Shown: positions 51,426 through 59,582 of the stretch, piece by piece
Numbering within the stretch: the stretch's first letter is position 1
Layout of the letters: each line of letters starts with the position of its first letter
Assembly (NCBI RefSeq): GCF_031127875.1
Contig: NZ_JARXIA010000014.1
Span: 62,001-126,000, forward strand
Direction of reading: 5' to 3'
DNA: 64,000 nucleotides
From: Pelagicoccus sp. SDUM812005
Lineage (GTDB): Bacteria; Verrucomicrobiota; Verrucomicrobiia; Opitutales; Opitutaceae
Made by a program: the position numbers and the translations under genes
The notes under the pieces: model-generated
Seen by the model: the letters and a program-made list of their open reading frames with translations, nothing else
What the model was told of the DNA's origin: nothing
The model's database searches: none

Positions 51426-52607
51426 ATGAGCAGCAATGACAATTCGACGGGGATGCGTACGCGTTGCGTGCACTTAGGGGGAAGGCCGGAGGGGAATGAG
51501 CCTTTTGTGCCGACCATCGCCCAGAGCACGGTTTTCAACTTGGGAACCGCGGAGGAAGCGGAAGCTATCTTTTCGGGCGAGAAGCCCGGCTATGCGTATA
51601 CGCGGTTCGGGAATCCGACGGTGCAAAAGCTGGCGGAGGCGGTGGCTTCCTTGGAAGGTGGGACTGGGGCTATGGTGACGAGCTCCGGGAATGCGGCCAC
51701 CTTGTGCGCGGTGACGATCGCGATGGCGGGAAGAAAGGGGAGTTTGGTGACGCATCCGGACATCTATGGCGGAAGCCACGAGTTGTTGGGGATCTTGTCG
51801 GATACGTTTGGCTTGCAGGTGAATGTTGTAAATCCGAGCGACGAGGCGGCATGGTTGAAAGCGGTTTGGCAAGCGGGAGCTGTTTTGCTGGAGACTCCAT
51901 CGAATCCGCTGATGCGATTGATCGACTTGCGGTCGACGGTGGAGGCGGCGCATGGGAACGGGGCGCAGGTGATTGTGGACAACACGGTGGCGACCCCCTT
52001 TAACCAGCGGCCGTTTTCGTTTGGAGCGGATTGGGTCGTGCAGTCGACGACCAAGTACTTGAACGGGCACTCGAACGTGGTGGGCGGTTGCTTGGTCAAG
52101 CGAGAGAAGCTACTGGCGGAAGACCGTCGCGTGCACAAGAACTTGGGAGGCACGGTGAACGCTATGGAAGCTTGGCTGGTATTGCGCGGGCTGAGAACGT
52201 TCGCTCTGCGCATGGAGGCGCATAACCGCAATGGTGAGGCCATCGCCGATTGGCTGAGTCGCCACTCCGCCGTATCCAAAGTTTATTACCCAGGTAGGGG
52301 CGAAGGGCGCCAAGAAGAGATTTTCGCCCAGCAGATGAGCGGCGGCAGCGGTTTCCTCGCGTTCGAACTTGCGGGCGGAGGCGAGGCTGCGGAGCAGTTT
52401 CTGAACCGCATGCGCCTGGTAACGCATGCGGTGAGTTTGGGCGGTATGGAAAGTTTGGCTACACGGCCTGCTATGTCGAGTCACCGCGGCATGAGCCCTG
52501 AGGCGCGGCGAGAAGCGGGAATCGCCGACGGCCTGATTCGCCTTTCGGTAGGTACGGAGGGGCTGGACGATTTGATCGCGGACCTGCGTCAGGCGCTGGA
52601 GCAATAG
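51426..52607 (+). CDS. Cys/Met metabolism PLP enzyme (cystathionine gamma-lyase/synthase type)
   Basis: A 393-residue fold-type I PLP enzyme. The PLP lysine is in QSTTKYLNGHSNVVGG near 215, the cofactor-binding region VDNTVATPFNQRPFSFGAD precedes it, YAYTRFGNPTVQKL near 57 and the C-terminal SLGGMESLATRPAMSSH are typical. The family includes cystathionine gamma-synthase, gamma-lyase, methionine gamma-lyase and O-acetylhomoserine sulphhydrylase; sequence alone does not decide. Followed after nine bases by cysK, so it works in the cysteine-homocysteine interconversion. Confidence 0.9.
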   Translation: MSSNDNSTGMRTRCVHLGGRPEGNEPFVPTIAQSTVFNLGTAEEAEAIFSGEKPGYAYTRFGNPTVQKLAEAVASLEGGTGAMVTSSGNAATLCAVTIAMAGRKGSLVTHPDIYGGSHELLGILSDTFGLQVNVVNPSDEAAWLKAVWQAGAVLLETPSNPLMRLIDLRSTVEAAHGNGAQVIVDNTVATPFNQRPFSFGADWVVQSTTKYLNGHSNVVGGCLVKREKLLAEDRRVHKNLGGTVNAMEAWLVLRGLRTFALRMEAHNRNGEAIADWLSRHSAVSKVYYPGRGEGRQEEIFAQQMSGGSGFLAFELAGGGEAAEQFLNRMRLVTHAVSLGGMESLATRPAMSSHRGMSPEARREAGIADGLIRLSVGTEGLDDLIADLRQALEQ

Positions 52608-52616
52608 AATTTTGTT

Positions 52617-53570
52617 ATGAAGATATACAAGGACATTACGGAAACAATTGGAAACACGCCGTTGGTTCGCTTGAACCGGACTGCCGAGAAGTATGGAGCG
52701 CAGGCGGAAATCGTCTTGAAGCTGGAGTCGTTCAATCCGCTCTCGAGCGTGAAGGATAGAATCGGCGCGGCGATGATCGATGCGGGGATGCGCGAGGGAA
52801 AAATCAATGTGGATACGACGCTTATCGAGGCGACGAGCGGCAACACGGGTATCGCTCTGGCTTTCGTGGCGGCGGCGAAGGGCTTGAAGCTGATCTTGAC
52901 CATGCCGGACACGATGACGGTTGAACGCCGGAAGATCTTGAAGGTGCTGGGAGCCAAGCTGGTCTTGACGCCGGGCGCCAAAGGAATGAAGGGGGCGATC
53001 GCAGAAGCGGAGCGGATCGCCGCCACGATCCCGAATAGCTTTATCGTCAGCCAGTTCGCCAATCCCGCCAATCCGCAGATTCATAAGGAAACGACGGCTC
53101 AGGAGATCTGGCGGGATACGGAAGGGATGGTAGATGTCATCGTATCGGGAGTCGGCACGGGCGGGACGATAACTGGAATTTCGGAGGCGTTGAAGCCATT
53201 GAAGCCGGACTTGAGAATCGTAGCGGTGGAGCCGGACGGATCGCCGGTGCTGTCGGGCGGAGAGCCGGGGCCGCACAAGCTGCAAGGTCTAGGGGCGGGG
53301 TTCGTGCCAGCTGTTTTGAATACGAAGGCCTACGATGAAGTGGTGCGGGTCAAGGAGGCGGAATCGGCTCCTGTCAGTCGCGACGTAAATTGCCTCGACG
53401 GCATTCCGGTGGGCATCTCTTCGGGCGCAGCCATCTGGGCAGCGATAGAGTTGTCTAAGCGACCTGAATACAGGGGAAAGCGAATTGTGACGATTGTGCC
53501 GTCCAGCAGCGAGCGTTACCTGAGCTCGTGGCTGTTCGAGGACATCGATATCGAAGGGGATGAGCTCTAG
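52617..53570 (+). CDS. cysK: Cysteine synthase A
   Basis: The 317-residue O-acetylserine sulphhydrylase has the PLP lysine in LESFNPLSSVKDRIG near 43, the substrate loop TSGNTGIALAF near 73, phosphate-binding GVGTGGTITG near 180 and GISSGAAIWAA near 265. It makes cysteine from O-acetylserine and sulphide. It lies nine bases behind the cystathionine-type enzyme in one operon, giving a small sulphur amino-acid module under the 17-base motif. Confidence 0.96.
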   Translation: MKIYKDITETIGNTPLVRLNRTAEKYGAQAEIVLKLESFNPLSSVKDRIGAAMIDAGMREGKINVDTTLIEATSGNTGIALAFVAAAKGLKLILTMPDTMTVERRKILKVLGAKLVLTPGAKGMKGAIAEAERIAATIPNSFIVSQFANPANPQIHKETTAQEIWRDTEGMVDVIVSGVGTGGTITGISEALKPLKPDLRIVAVEPDGSPVLSGGEPGPHKLQGLGAGFVPAVLNTKAYDEVVRVKEAESAPVSRDVNCLDGIPVGISSGAAIWAAIELSKRPEYRGKRIVTIVPSSSERYLSSWLFEDIDIEGDEL

Positions 53571-53708
53571 CGTGTACCTTTCAATGCGCGCGGACAGTTG
53601 CGCTAAGGGTGCACCTGCAGAAGAGAAGCGCGTGTCTGACTCAAGAACGGCGAAAATTTAAAGAGTATGAAGTAGTTTAGTGGGCTAGAGCGTTAAGAGG
53701 GAGGTAGA

Positions 53709-54074
53709 ATGAAATACAGGAGATGGAATTATGGGGAGGACTCGCTGAGCGGACGAATCGCGCAACGCGTCGAGGAGCTGGAGGTTTTGTTGACGCGTGA
53801 GTCTTGGCTTCCGTTTAGCTTGCGAGGTTTGTTGGCGACAGAGTTGCCTCAGATCTTGAAAACGGTGAGGTCTGGCAGGGCGGTCTGGCGTAAGCGTGTT
53901 TCGAAGCAGCTGTTAGTATTGTCATTGGCGAGCTGGGTCTATGGACCCAGCGCTTTGGAATCGAAGACGATCTCGGGGATACAAGCGCTCGAGTTGGAGG
54001 TGAACGGTTTCATTTCCCAGGAGCGCAAGCACGAACGCAATGGCAAGGACGAACTGGAGGAAGGCGACGAGTAG
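53709..54074 (+). CDS. Hypothetical protein
   Basis: A 121-residue frame with a strong ribosome-binding site (GGGAGG, five bases before the ATG), which favours a real gene. The N-terminus is polar (MKYRRWNYGEDSLSGRI), the middle helical with a hydrophobic segment (KQLLVLSLASWVYGPSAL) and the end acidic. No family recognised. A shadow frame on the minus strand partly overlaps. The sequence from 54075 to 54274 shows no further gene. Confidence 0.45.
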   Translation: MKYRRWNYGEDSLSGRIAQRVEELEVLLTRESWLPFSLRGLLATELPQILKTVRSGRAVWRKRVSKQLLVLSLASWVYGPSALESKTISGIQALELEVNGFISQERKHERNGKDELEEGDE

Positions 54075-54274
54075 CCGGCTGGTTTTGAGTGTTTGAATCG
54101 CAGCGGGTACATTGTCCGCCGCTCGCGGCGTCGCTAACTTCTGCGATTCGTCGAGCTTCGAAGCCCGTAGGGTCAAATCGACGTGATGTCCCGTCGTGGT
54201 CTCCCGCGATCGACGGAGTCGACCCCTTGGGGCGGGGTGGCGATTTGAGAGCGAAGATATTCACTATTGGGAAA

Positions 54275-54300
54275 CGAGAGGGGCTAGGTAGCCCCTCTCG
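54275..54300 (-). terminator. Perfect hairpin terminator
   Basis: CGAGAGGGGC and GCCCCTCTCG form a perfect 10-bp stem with a six-base loop, directly after the stop of the minus-strand gene ending at 54308; CGTTTCCC follows on that strand. Confidence 0.75.
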
Positions 54301-54307
54301 TGGTTTA

Positions 54308-54517
54308 TCAGGAAGCTACTTTTGTTCTCTTGGCCCGTTCCTGCTCTCTCCTGCCGAGCTCTTCTGCGAGCGTGGAGCGAGCTTGCGAGGTGAGTTGCTT
54401 GGGATCGAGTTGCTGTAGCTGGATCGTGGGAAGACTGGCGTAGTGGGTTTTTAAGGACGCCGCGTCATTGGCCACTTCGTAGAAGGAAGCGAATCGCTTC
54501 CACCATCGTTTAATCAT
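54308..54517 (-). CDS. Small hypothetical protein
   Basis: A 69-residue protein: a basic aromatic start (MIKRWWKRFASFYEVAND), a segment YASLPTIQLQQLDPKQLT and a helical Glu/Arg-rich tail. The LxxLDPxxLTxxAxxxLxEEL pattern is seen in small Verrucomicrobiota hypothetical proteins. It ends just before a perfect terminator, supporting expression. Function unknown. Confidence 0.55.
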   Translation of the reverse strand: MIKRWWKRFASFYEVANDAASLKTHYASLPTIQLQQLDPKQLTSQARSTLAEELGRREQERAKRTKVAS

Positions 54518-54707
54518 AGTAAATTGAATACGTTTTGTGCGTTATCCGACACCCTAACCCTGCTCGAGCGGATGTCGCTGTATAGTGTTTTACAGCTGCT
54601 CCACCTTGCTCGCAGGAGTTTTCTCCTTCGAAACAGAAGGTCCGGGGGAGCGGCGCACTTGTAGTGCACTCTCGTGGGAACTTATAGGCTGACTCGCAGC
54701 TGTGAAA

Positions 54708-55067
54708 TTAGCGAGAAGTCGTGCTTCGCCGGGGAGGAGAGCGACAGTCGTAGGACGCTCGCCATTCGCGTCCTGTCGTCCCAGTCCGTTCTTCCAGTAA
54801 GTCGCAGATTGGGAAATCGGGGGCGAGCCATGCCAGGTAGTCATCAGGGAGGTACGCAAGTTTCGCTGGGGGTGTTTCCTCTTTTTGGAGAGGCCGCAGC
54901 GGCGAAGCCCTGTCGACGATGCCTTCAATGGAAGCGAGTTGGCTGTGGTTTGTGGCGATGGCCGCTTGTTTGCTGTCCGCTGGCACCGACGCGGCAACAA
55001 AGCCTTCACCGCCGGGAGATGCGGTGACAATAAAAAGTGCGACGAATAGATGCCAGATCGTTTTCAA
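54708..55067 (-). CDS. Possible exported protein, uncertain
   Basis: A 119-residue frame from a TTG start with an N-terminal signal-like stretch (TIWHLFVALFIVTASPGG). No ribosome-binding site is visible, and the C-terminus becomes Arg/Ser-rich while a neighbouring frame (54590-55030) reads more smoothly there, so a frameshift is possible. Otherwise the stretch 54518-55321 shows no gene. Confidence 0.3.
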   Translation of the reverse strand: MKTIWHLFVALFIVTASPGGEGFVAASVPADSKQAAIATNHSQLASIEGIVDRASPLRPLQKEETPPAKLAYLPDDYLAWLAPDFPICDLLEERTGTTGREWRASYDCRSPPRRSTTSR

Positions 55068-55321
55068 GCGTCAAAGTGCTACAAGATACTGTGCAATGAC
55101 GCTTGCGGGGCAGTTGTCAACTGCAGCGTACGCGCGCTTTTTGTCGTCTTCGGCTGGGAGGGAAACTTGGGGACCACGCCTTGAACTTAGAAAGAGCAGT
55201 AGCCCGCGGCGACCTGACGCAACCTACTGGGCTGAGGGGCGTTTGAGCGCCGACTCGAAGCAACATTCTGGCGCACCTTCGCGGGCTCAAAAGCCCCTTC
55301 GCTCCAGCATCTAGCACCACC

Positions 55322-56572
55322 TCATCCACACTCGACCGCTCTTTCTAGGTTGAAGCGAGCTTGTGTGAGGAGAGCGGCGATGGATAGCCCCGTCAGGGCA
55401 GCGGCTGCGGTCAGGATTTCAGGGGTGTGAGGCAGGTGAGGCCATTGGGTAAGAGTGGCTGCGGGGACATAGAACAAAACTGCCTCTCCGATTGCGAAAC
55501 TGAGTAGGTAAAGGGCCGAAGCAGTGACCGTGGTCTTTGAATTGCGTATCCAGTTATTGGAGATTCCCCATGCAATTAGGGCAGGGGTGACGACGCCTAG
55601 GAATACTAGGTGCAAGAAACCGATGGCTGCGGAACGGTGGCTGGCGAGGACGTCGAGACCGGGTAGACTGCCTGCGAACTGGAAGACGAATTTTAGGATA
55701 AGGCAAGCGAGGGCGACACGAAGCAGCTGCCTCTGGAGGTAGGGCAGGCGAGCGATAAACCCTGCATCTAAGTTTTGGATACGAGAGAATATGATGCCGC
55801 AGCCAATGAGCTGGAGAATTGATCCGAGGAGAGAGGCCAGATTCACCAAGTAGGAGAAATTAGCCCATATGGCGGCTTGGGCCAAGGAAAGCAGGCAACC
55901 AGCGGTCAAGAAAGGGTAGGCTGCGGCGAAGGCGGACTCGAGTTTCTTTGAGTGAGAGAGCGCGATGACGGATGCTAGGAGGAAGAAGACGAACCAGCCA
56001 TTGTACTGGAAATGCATGTAGAAATAGATGGAGAGCGTGTACCAGGGGGAGTCGCGGAGCTCGAGTGCTCCTAAGGGACCGAGGGCGAGGGGACCCACGC
56101 TCGAAATTGCCATGAATACGAGGGCGGTTCGCAGGTACTGCCTTCCGAGGGGTGGCAGTGCATTTTTTCGAAAGAGCTTCCATGCGAAGGCAAAGGTCGT
56201 GGTCATGTGGAGCGTGGAGAAGGAGATGCTCCAGAAGGCGTAGCCTTGGAAAGGGAAGGACGCGAGCATGCCTAGGTTGGCGATTTGCAGGAGATAGAAG
56301 ACCTTGCGGAAGGCGGGGAGTTGGTCCTCGGTCGCGAAGTGTTGGATGCTGACGGCAAGGAGGGCATTGAAGACCCAAGCCAAGAATGCGGCGTGCGAGT
56401 GGGCGTGGAGGAAGTGGCGGTAGTTTACGGCGGCTATGGGTTCCAAGGCTTGGAGCCGAAGGAAGATTCCGAGCAGAGCGGCGATGAGGAAGAATGAAAG
56501 ACCAGTGATGAAGACGGCACGGGCGAGACGGTCACGATTGTGAGGTCGAGATGAAGGCGTATCTATTGGCAT
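55322..56572 (-). CDS. His-rich multi-pass membrane protein, NnrS/haem-copper-like
   Basis: Frame open from 56680; I take the ATG at 56572 (MPIDTPSSRPHN). The 416-residue protein has about 12 membrane helices with conserved-looking histidines: NYRHFLHAHSHAAFLAW near 55, STLHMTTTF near 120, YFYMHFQYNGWFVFF near 180 and GFLHLVFLGVVTPAL near 310. This resembles NnrS-like and single-subunit haem-copper-related proteins linked to NO metabolism in Bacteroidota. Family name not certain; metal or haem binding is inferred from the His pattern. A palindrome sits just upstream. Confidence 0.6.
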   Translation of the reverse strand: MPIDTPSSRPHNRDRLARAVFITGLSFFLIAALLGIFLRLQALEPIAAVNYRHFLHAHSHAAFLAWVFNALLAVSIQHFATEDQLPAFRKVFYLLQIANLGMLASFPFQGYAFWSISFSTLHMTTTFAFAWKLFRKNALPPLGRQYLRTALVFMAISSVGPLALGPLGALELRDSPWYTLSIYFYMHFQYNGWFVFFLLASVIALSHSKKLESAFAAAYPFLTAGCLLSLAQAAIWANFSYLVNLASLLGSILQLIGCGIIFSRIQNLDAGFIARLPYLQRQLLRVALACLILKFVFQFAGSLPGLDVLASHRSAAIGFLHLVFLGVVTPALIAWGISNNWIRNSKTTVTASALYLLSFAIGEAVLFYVPAATLTQWPHLPHTPEILTAAAALTGLSIAALLTQARFNLERAVECG

Positions 56573-56584
56573 GGCTGTTATCGT

Positions 56585-56594
56585 GAATATATTC
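56585..56594. promoter_or_regulatory. Palindrome upstream of the His-rich membrane gene
   Basis: GAATATATTC is a perfect 10-base palindrome centred 17 bases before the start at 56572. Rrf2/NsrR-type operators are often of this AT-rich form. It could occur by chance. Confidence 0.3.
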
Positions 56595-56781
56595 GTCCTA
56601 ACTCTACGTTGTTCTCTCGAATCCCTGGAGTTTGTCCTTGGGACAAAGGTTTCAGCCGTAGTCGAAAAGACGAGATTCAAATATACCAGAGCTGAATGAA
56701 GTTAAATTCGCTGGTCGTCCGCCATACTCTGGAATTCCAATTGTTCAAATCTTTCTGTTCCGATAAACGCGGTGTACTTGT

Positions 56782-57642
56782 CTAGCGGTTTCTTAGATCA
56801 GGCGCGTTGAAAATGCGATCGAAGTTCGCGTCTATCCGATTTCGACTGATGAATTTCCGGAAACCCTTTATGGTAAATATGTGGAGGTGGCTTATTGTGT
56901 ATTCGGTATGTCCATACGTCAGTCCTGTGTCGCATTCTATCGTATGGTCCACGAAATATTCGCATGAATCGACCTGTTTGGGAGGTTCCGCCAGATTTCC
57001 ATTGCTGTCATAGTCTGCGACCCACAAGTCCCCTTCGTTCAGGATCAGCAATGGCATAACAAAGGTGTAAACCGGCATATCGTTTCTGCCTTGGAAATCT
57101 CTCCATGCCGTAGCCACCAAATCAATGCAGGAAGCCAGCGCTTGGTTCCACTTCAGGAATACTTCCTCGTCGTTGCTCACGAATTCGTCTTCCTTTCCTC
57201 TCGACTGCTTGATCCCAACGCGAGCCATCCCCTTGCCAACCATCTCCCATCTTCGGTAGGGCGATGTTCCATCTTCCCTGTAGATGGTTTTCTGCTCGAT
57301 GCTGGTAATTTTCCCTTTTGCGGTTTTTAGATAACAAGCGAGCCTTTCGTGCGGTTCCCGTGGAAGCCTAGATACCAGTAATGGGTATTCCGAGCCAAGA
57401 GTCTTGCACTCGATTGCAAGCTTCAGCGCACAATCTCCGATGTATGGTCCAATGCTGACGCGCAGGTCGAATTGGCGCCTTTTTCCCGATTGTTGATCGA
57501 GATAGCTCCCCCCGTGTACCGCTTCAAGTTGGTATTCCTTGCACGCTTTCAATGCGGCCATTTCAAGAGCGAACCCTTCTTCCTGTGAAAGGTATCGCTC
57601 AAGGTCGGATGCCTCGATTTTCTTGTTCGCTTGTCTCGCCAT
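56782..57642 (-). CDS. PD-(D/E)XK nuclease of the SLATT-like cluster
   Basis: The 286-residue protein has the restriction-endonuclease-like core near residues 25-85: EMAALKACKEYQLEAVHGG, KRRQFDLRVSI and LKLAIECKTLGSE, that is E...FD...ECK. The C-terminal half (VYTFVMPLLILNEGDLWVAD) is mixed alpha/beta without further motif. It is the last gene of a seven-gene minus-strand unit, seven bases after the preceding gene. Similar nucleases occur as effectors in defence islands. Target, DNA or otherwise, unknown. Confidence 0.72.
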   Translation of the reverse strand: MARQANKKIEASDLERYLSQEEGFALEMAALKACKEYQLEAVHGGSYLDQQSGKRRQFDLRVSIGPYIGDCALKLAIECKTLGSEYPLLVSRLPREPHERLACYLKTAKGKITSIEQKTIYREDGTSPYRRWEMVGKGMARVGIKQSRGKEDEFVSNDEEVFLKWNQALASCIDLVATAWRDFQGRNDMPVYTFVMPLLILNEGDLWVADYDSNGNLAEPPKQVDSCEYFVDHTIECDTGLTYGHTEYTISHLHIFTIKGFRKFISRNRIDANFDRIFNAPDLRNR

Positions 57643-57649
57643 GTTGTCG

Positions 57650-57958
57650 CTAGGCTTGGCTCGAGATTGGCTCCCCGGCTATGATCGTATGGGAATAGGT
57701 TCCGTGATCGGCTTCGCCAAATCGTTCTAGGTGGCATGATCTGACATCGAACACGCGGCGGCAAAAGAAGCCTGGGGTTGAAGGTTTCGATTCTTTCCGA
57801 AGCTTGGCCCAAGCGACGAGCTTACCATCGCCTTGAAATGCTTTCTTCAAGCCTCCTTGTCTCGTACCGCCGATCGCTTCGCCTACCTTGATTAGTTTGT
57901 ACTTCGATAGGTCGTCGATGAACTCGATGGCTTCCTCTTGGCTTATATCGGCGGCCAC
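57650..57958 (-). CDS. Hypothetical protein of the SLATT-like cluster
   Basis: A 102-residue protein with a GTG start one base after the stop of the 47-codon gene upstream, and seven bases before the nuclease gene. It opens MAADISQEEAIEFIDDLSKY and contains GGTRQGGLKKAFQGDGKLVA. No family recognised; small size and tight packing suggest a partner of the nuclease. Confidence 0.55.
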   Translation of the reverse strand: MAADISQEEAIEFIDDLSKYKLIKVGEAIGGTRQGGLKKAFQGDGKLVAWAKLRKESKPSTPGFFCRRVFDVRSCHLERFGEADHGTYSHTIIAGEPISSQA

Positions 57959-57959
57959 T

Positions 57960-58103
57960 TTAGGCCCCCTCCTTCTTCTTTGGTGGCTTTATCGTCGGCA
58001 TCTTTACTCCGGTCGTTGTGGGACGAAGAGACGCTCCTCGTGAATTGCTCAATGGAGAATAGATCTTCTTTGGCTGTTCCCGTGAATATTTGTCTTTGTT
58101 CAT
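57960..58103 (-). CDS. Very small Pro/Lys-rich protein of the cluster
   Basis: A 47-residue frame from ATG 58101-58103 (MNKDKYSREQPKKIYSPLSN) ending KPPKKKEGA. It exactly fills the gap between the SLATT-like gene (six bases upstream) and the next gene (one base downstream). The size is below what gene finders usually call. No motif apart from the basic, Pro-rich composition. Confidence 0.5.
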   Translation of the reverse strand: MNKDKYSREQPKKIYSPLSNSRGASLRPTTTGVKMPTIKPPKKKEGA

Positions 58104-58109
58104 AATTGG

Positions 58110-58607
58110 CTATTTTCGAAGGAAGTATTCTTTTGCGATTAGAGTGGAATTTTTGAGGAGCTTGTCGTTGTGCGGTATAGTCAATTCTCCGATGTGCCGC
58201 TTCCACAATGCCCCAATCCTTCTTTTGAATTCGATCGTTTTTGCGTGGATTTCTCGTACGGTCAGGTCTCCTTCCGATATGCAGTACCACTCGTCCTCCA
58301 TATCGATGAACAGTTCGTCAAATGCGTATGATAGGTTTCTGAGCGGCTTGATGCGTTTGCTGAACGGCAGATAGCTTTTAGCTGCATTGAGCACTTGCGA
58401 AAGCGCGATAAGGAATCCCCACAGAAACGAGAATTCTGCCCAAATGGCCCAGCCTCCGATGCAGACGCTTGAGGTAATCGCGAGATAAATTTCGATCCTG
58501 TTGTTCCATCGCTCGGAGCGAATTAGGTAGCCATGCACATAGTGGCAGTGAGCTTTGAACTCATTCATCGAGTCCCAGTACTCGTTCGCAATCTTGCTCA
58601 TCCGCAA
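58110..58607 (-). CDS. SLATT-like two-helix membrane protein
   Basis: The 165-residue protein has a polar helical start (EYWDSMNEFKAHCHYVHGYL), two adjacent membrane helices around residues 38-58 and 60-80 (IYLAITSSVCIGGWAIWAEF, then WGFLIALSQVLNAAKSYLPF), and a C-terminal amphipathic region (RIKPLRNLSYAFDELFIDME). This two-TM plus coiled helix layout is that of SLATT effectors, which are predicted pore-formers in nucleotide-signal-linked defence. Located in the middle of the cluster, it is the likely killing or membrane component. Assignment by layout only; no cyclase or SLOG gene is seen here. Confidence 0.6.
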   Translation of the reverse strand: MRMSKIANEYWDSMNEFKAHCHYVHGYLIRSERWNNRIEIYLAITSSVCIGGWAIWAEFSFLWGFLIALSQVLNAAKSYLPFSKRIKPLRNLSYAFDELFIDMEDEWYCISEGDLTVREIHAKTIEFKRRIGALWKRHIGELTIPHNDKLLKNSTLIAKEYFLRK

Positions 58608-58623
58608 TCAGAGCTAGAGCTCT

Positions 58624-58998
58624 TCAATTGTCGTCTTCTAGCCCCAGCATATCGGCTATCCATTCATCCTTGCGGTCGACTGGACGGTAGAATCCGTATC
58701 GTTTGGCGACGCCGTCGTAAAACTCGTCGATCAGTTCGTTTAGCCTGAATTCCGGGATCTCTATTAGCCGCCACTGGTAGCTTCCTACATTCGGGAGTTC
58801 CATATCCTTTTTCCAGTTGGAGTATGACAGATGATCATTGGGCTCGCCGTCTCTCACAGAGAAACCATAGGCTTTTCCGTATTTCCCATTGGGCTCAATT
58901 TTCGTGATCACGATCAGATCATGATCGCTCCAGTTCCGCCGGGAAGCTGCGAAAGGGAGAGTTTGGATATCCGCGTAGATCTGGAAAACGTTCCTCAT
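58624..58998 (-). CDS. Hypothetical protein of the SLATT-like cluster
   Basis: A 124-residue soluble protein starting MRNVFQIYADIQTLPFAASR, with DHDLIVITKIEPNGKYGKAY in the middle and an acidic end. It lies 16 bases ahead of the SLATT-like gene. No family recognised. It could be a sensor or a regulator. Confidence 0.5.
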   Translation of the reverse strand: MRNVFQIYADIQTLPFAASRRNWSDHDLIVITKIEPNGKYGKAYGFSVRDGEPNDHLSYSNWKKDMELPNVGSYQWRLIEIPEFRLNELIDEFYDGVAKRYGFYRPVDRKDEWIADMLGLEDDN

Positions 58999-59029
58999 TA
59001 TGGGCTATAGCAGATTGTTTGTAAATCGT

Positions 59030-59248
59030 TCAGCTTGTGTGACATGCTCTGCAGCACCAGAAGCACCCGTTGATCCTCTCGTTAGGCCACTGTCGCTTCG
59101 CATGTAGCACGGCTCCGTGGCAACTCGCGTGGTAGCCAAGGTCCACCTGATTCTGTGGGAGCGGCATGTACTGGCACCCTGAAGTCGCATTGTGCACCTC
59201 GTAGTCGCCATTGTCTTGCTGGTTTTTGTTTATGATGAATTGTGGCAT
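59030..59248 (-). CDS. Small Cys-rich protein of a defence-associated type
   Basis: A 72-residue protein: MPQFIINKNQQDNGDYEVHN, then TSGCQYMPLPQNQVDLGYHA and the ending INGCFWCCRACHTS. The pattern of a beta start, a single Cys, and a CxxCCxxCH end is shared by short proteins that I recall from genomic islands of many bacteria; function not established. It is the second gene after the divergent promoter. Confidence 0.65.
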   Translation of the reverse strand: MPQFIINKNQQDNGDYEVHNATSGCQYMPLPQNQVDLGYHASCHGAVLHAKRQWPNERINGCFWCCRACHTS

Positions 59249-59284
59249 TCTCGATTCTTGTAGTTGATTGTTCTAAAATTAAAA

Positions 59285-59464
59285 TTATCTCTTCTTCTCT
59301 CTTCGAACCCCCTTGAATGGAGCTTTTGAGGAGGTCTTGACGTCTATAAAGCGTCCCGTGTCCGCGTCGCGTTTGGCCCAGTGGCCAGAGGAAGTTTTGG
59401 TTTGCGAGCGGCTTCTAACCGCTCCTTTTCTGTGTCCGTCGCCGATAGGTGGGTTAGTTGCCAT
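59285..59464 (-). CDS. Small basic protein, first gene of the cluster
   Basis: A 59-residue protein opening MATNPPIGDGHRKGAVRSRS, with HWAKRDADTGRFIDVK and PFKGVRREKK. It belongs to a widespread family of short, basic, hypothetical proteins found in defence islands. It is the gene nearest the divergent WYL regulator, so it should be the first translated. Start at 59464 leaves 118 bases to the regulator's ATG. Confidence 0.7.
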   Translation of the reverse strand: MATNPPIGDGHRKGAVRSRSQTKTSSGHWAKRDADTGRFIDVKTSSKAPFKGVRREKKR

Positions 59465-59498
59465 GTTCTTGTATGTATTTGACTGCTTAAGTTAAGGA

Positions 59499-59554
59499 CC
59501 TAATACTTAGTGTTAGGTTAGTATGATTCTTAAAACCTCATAAAAAGTATGAGG
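59499..59554. promoter_or_regulatory. Two inverted repeats between WYL regulator and cluster
   Basis: CCTAATAC-TTA-GTGTTAGG (59499-59517, one mismatch) and CCTCATA-AAAAG-TATGAGG (59536-59554, perfect 7-bp arms). They lie in the 118-base divergent region, the second ending 28 bases before the regulator start. Both share the CCT(A/C)ATA-type half site, consistent with binding of a dimeric repressor such as the WYL protein. Confidence 0.6.
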
Positions 59555-59582
59555 TCAACCTGTTTATTTTTATTTCTTCAGC

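Noticed and set aside
54075-54274. Minus-strand frame with SPPRPKGSTPSIAGDHDG-type translation
   Set aside because: Low-complexity GC-rich translation overlapping a better plus-strand gene; no start context.
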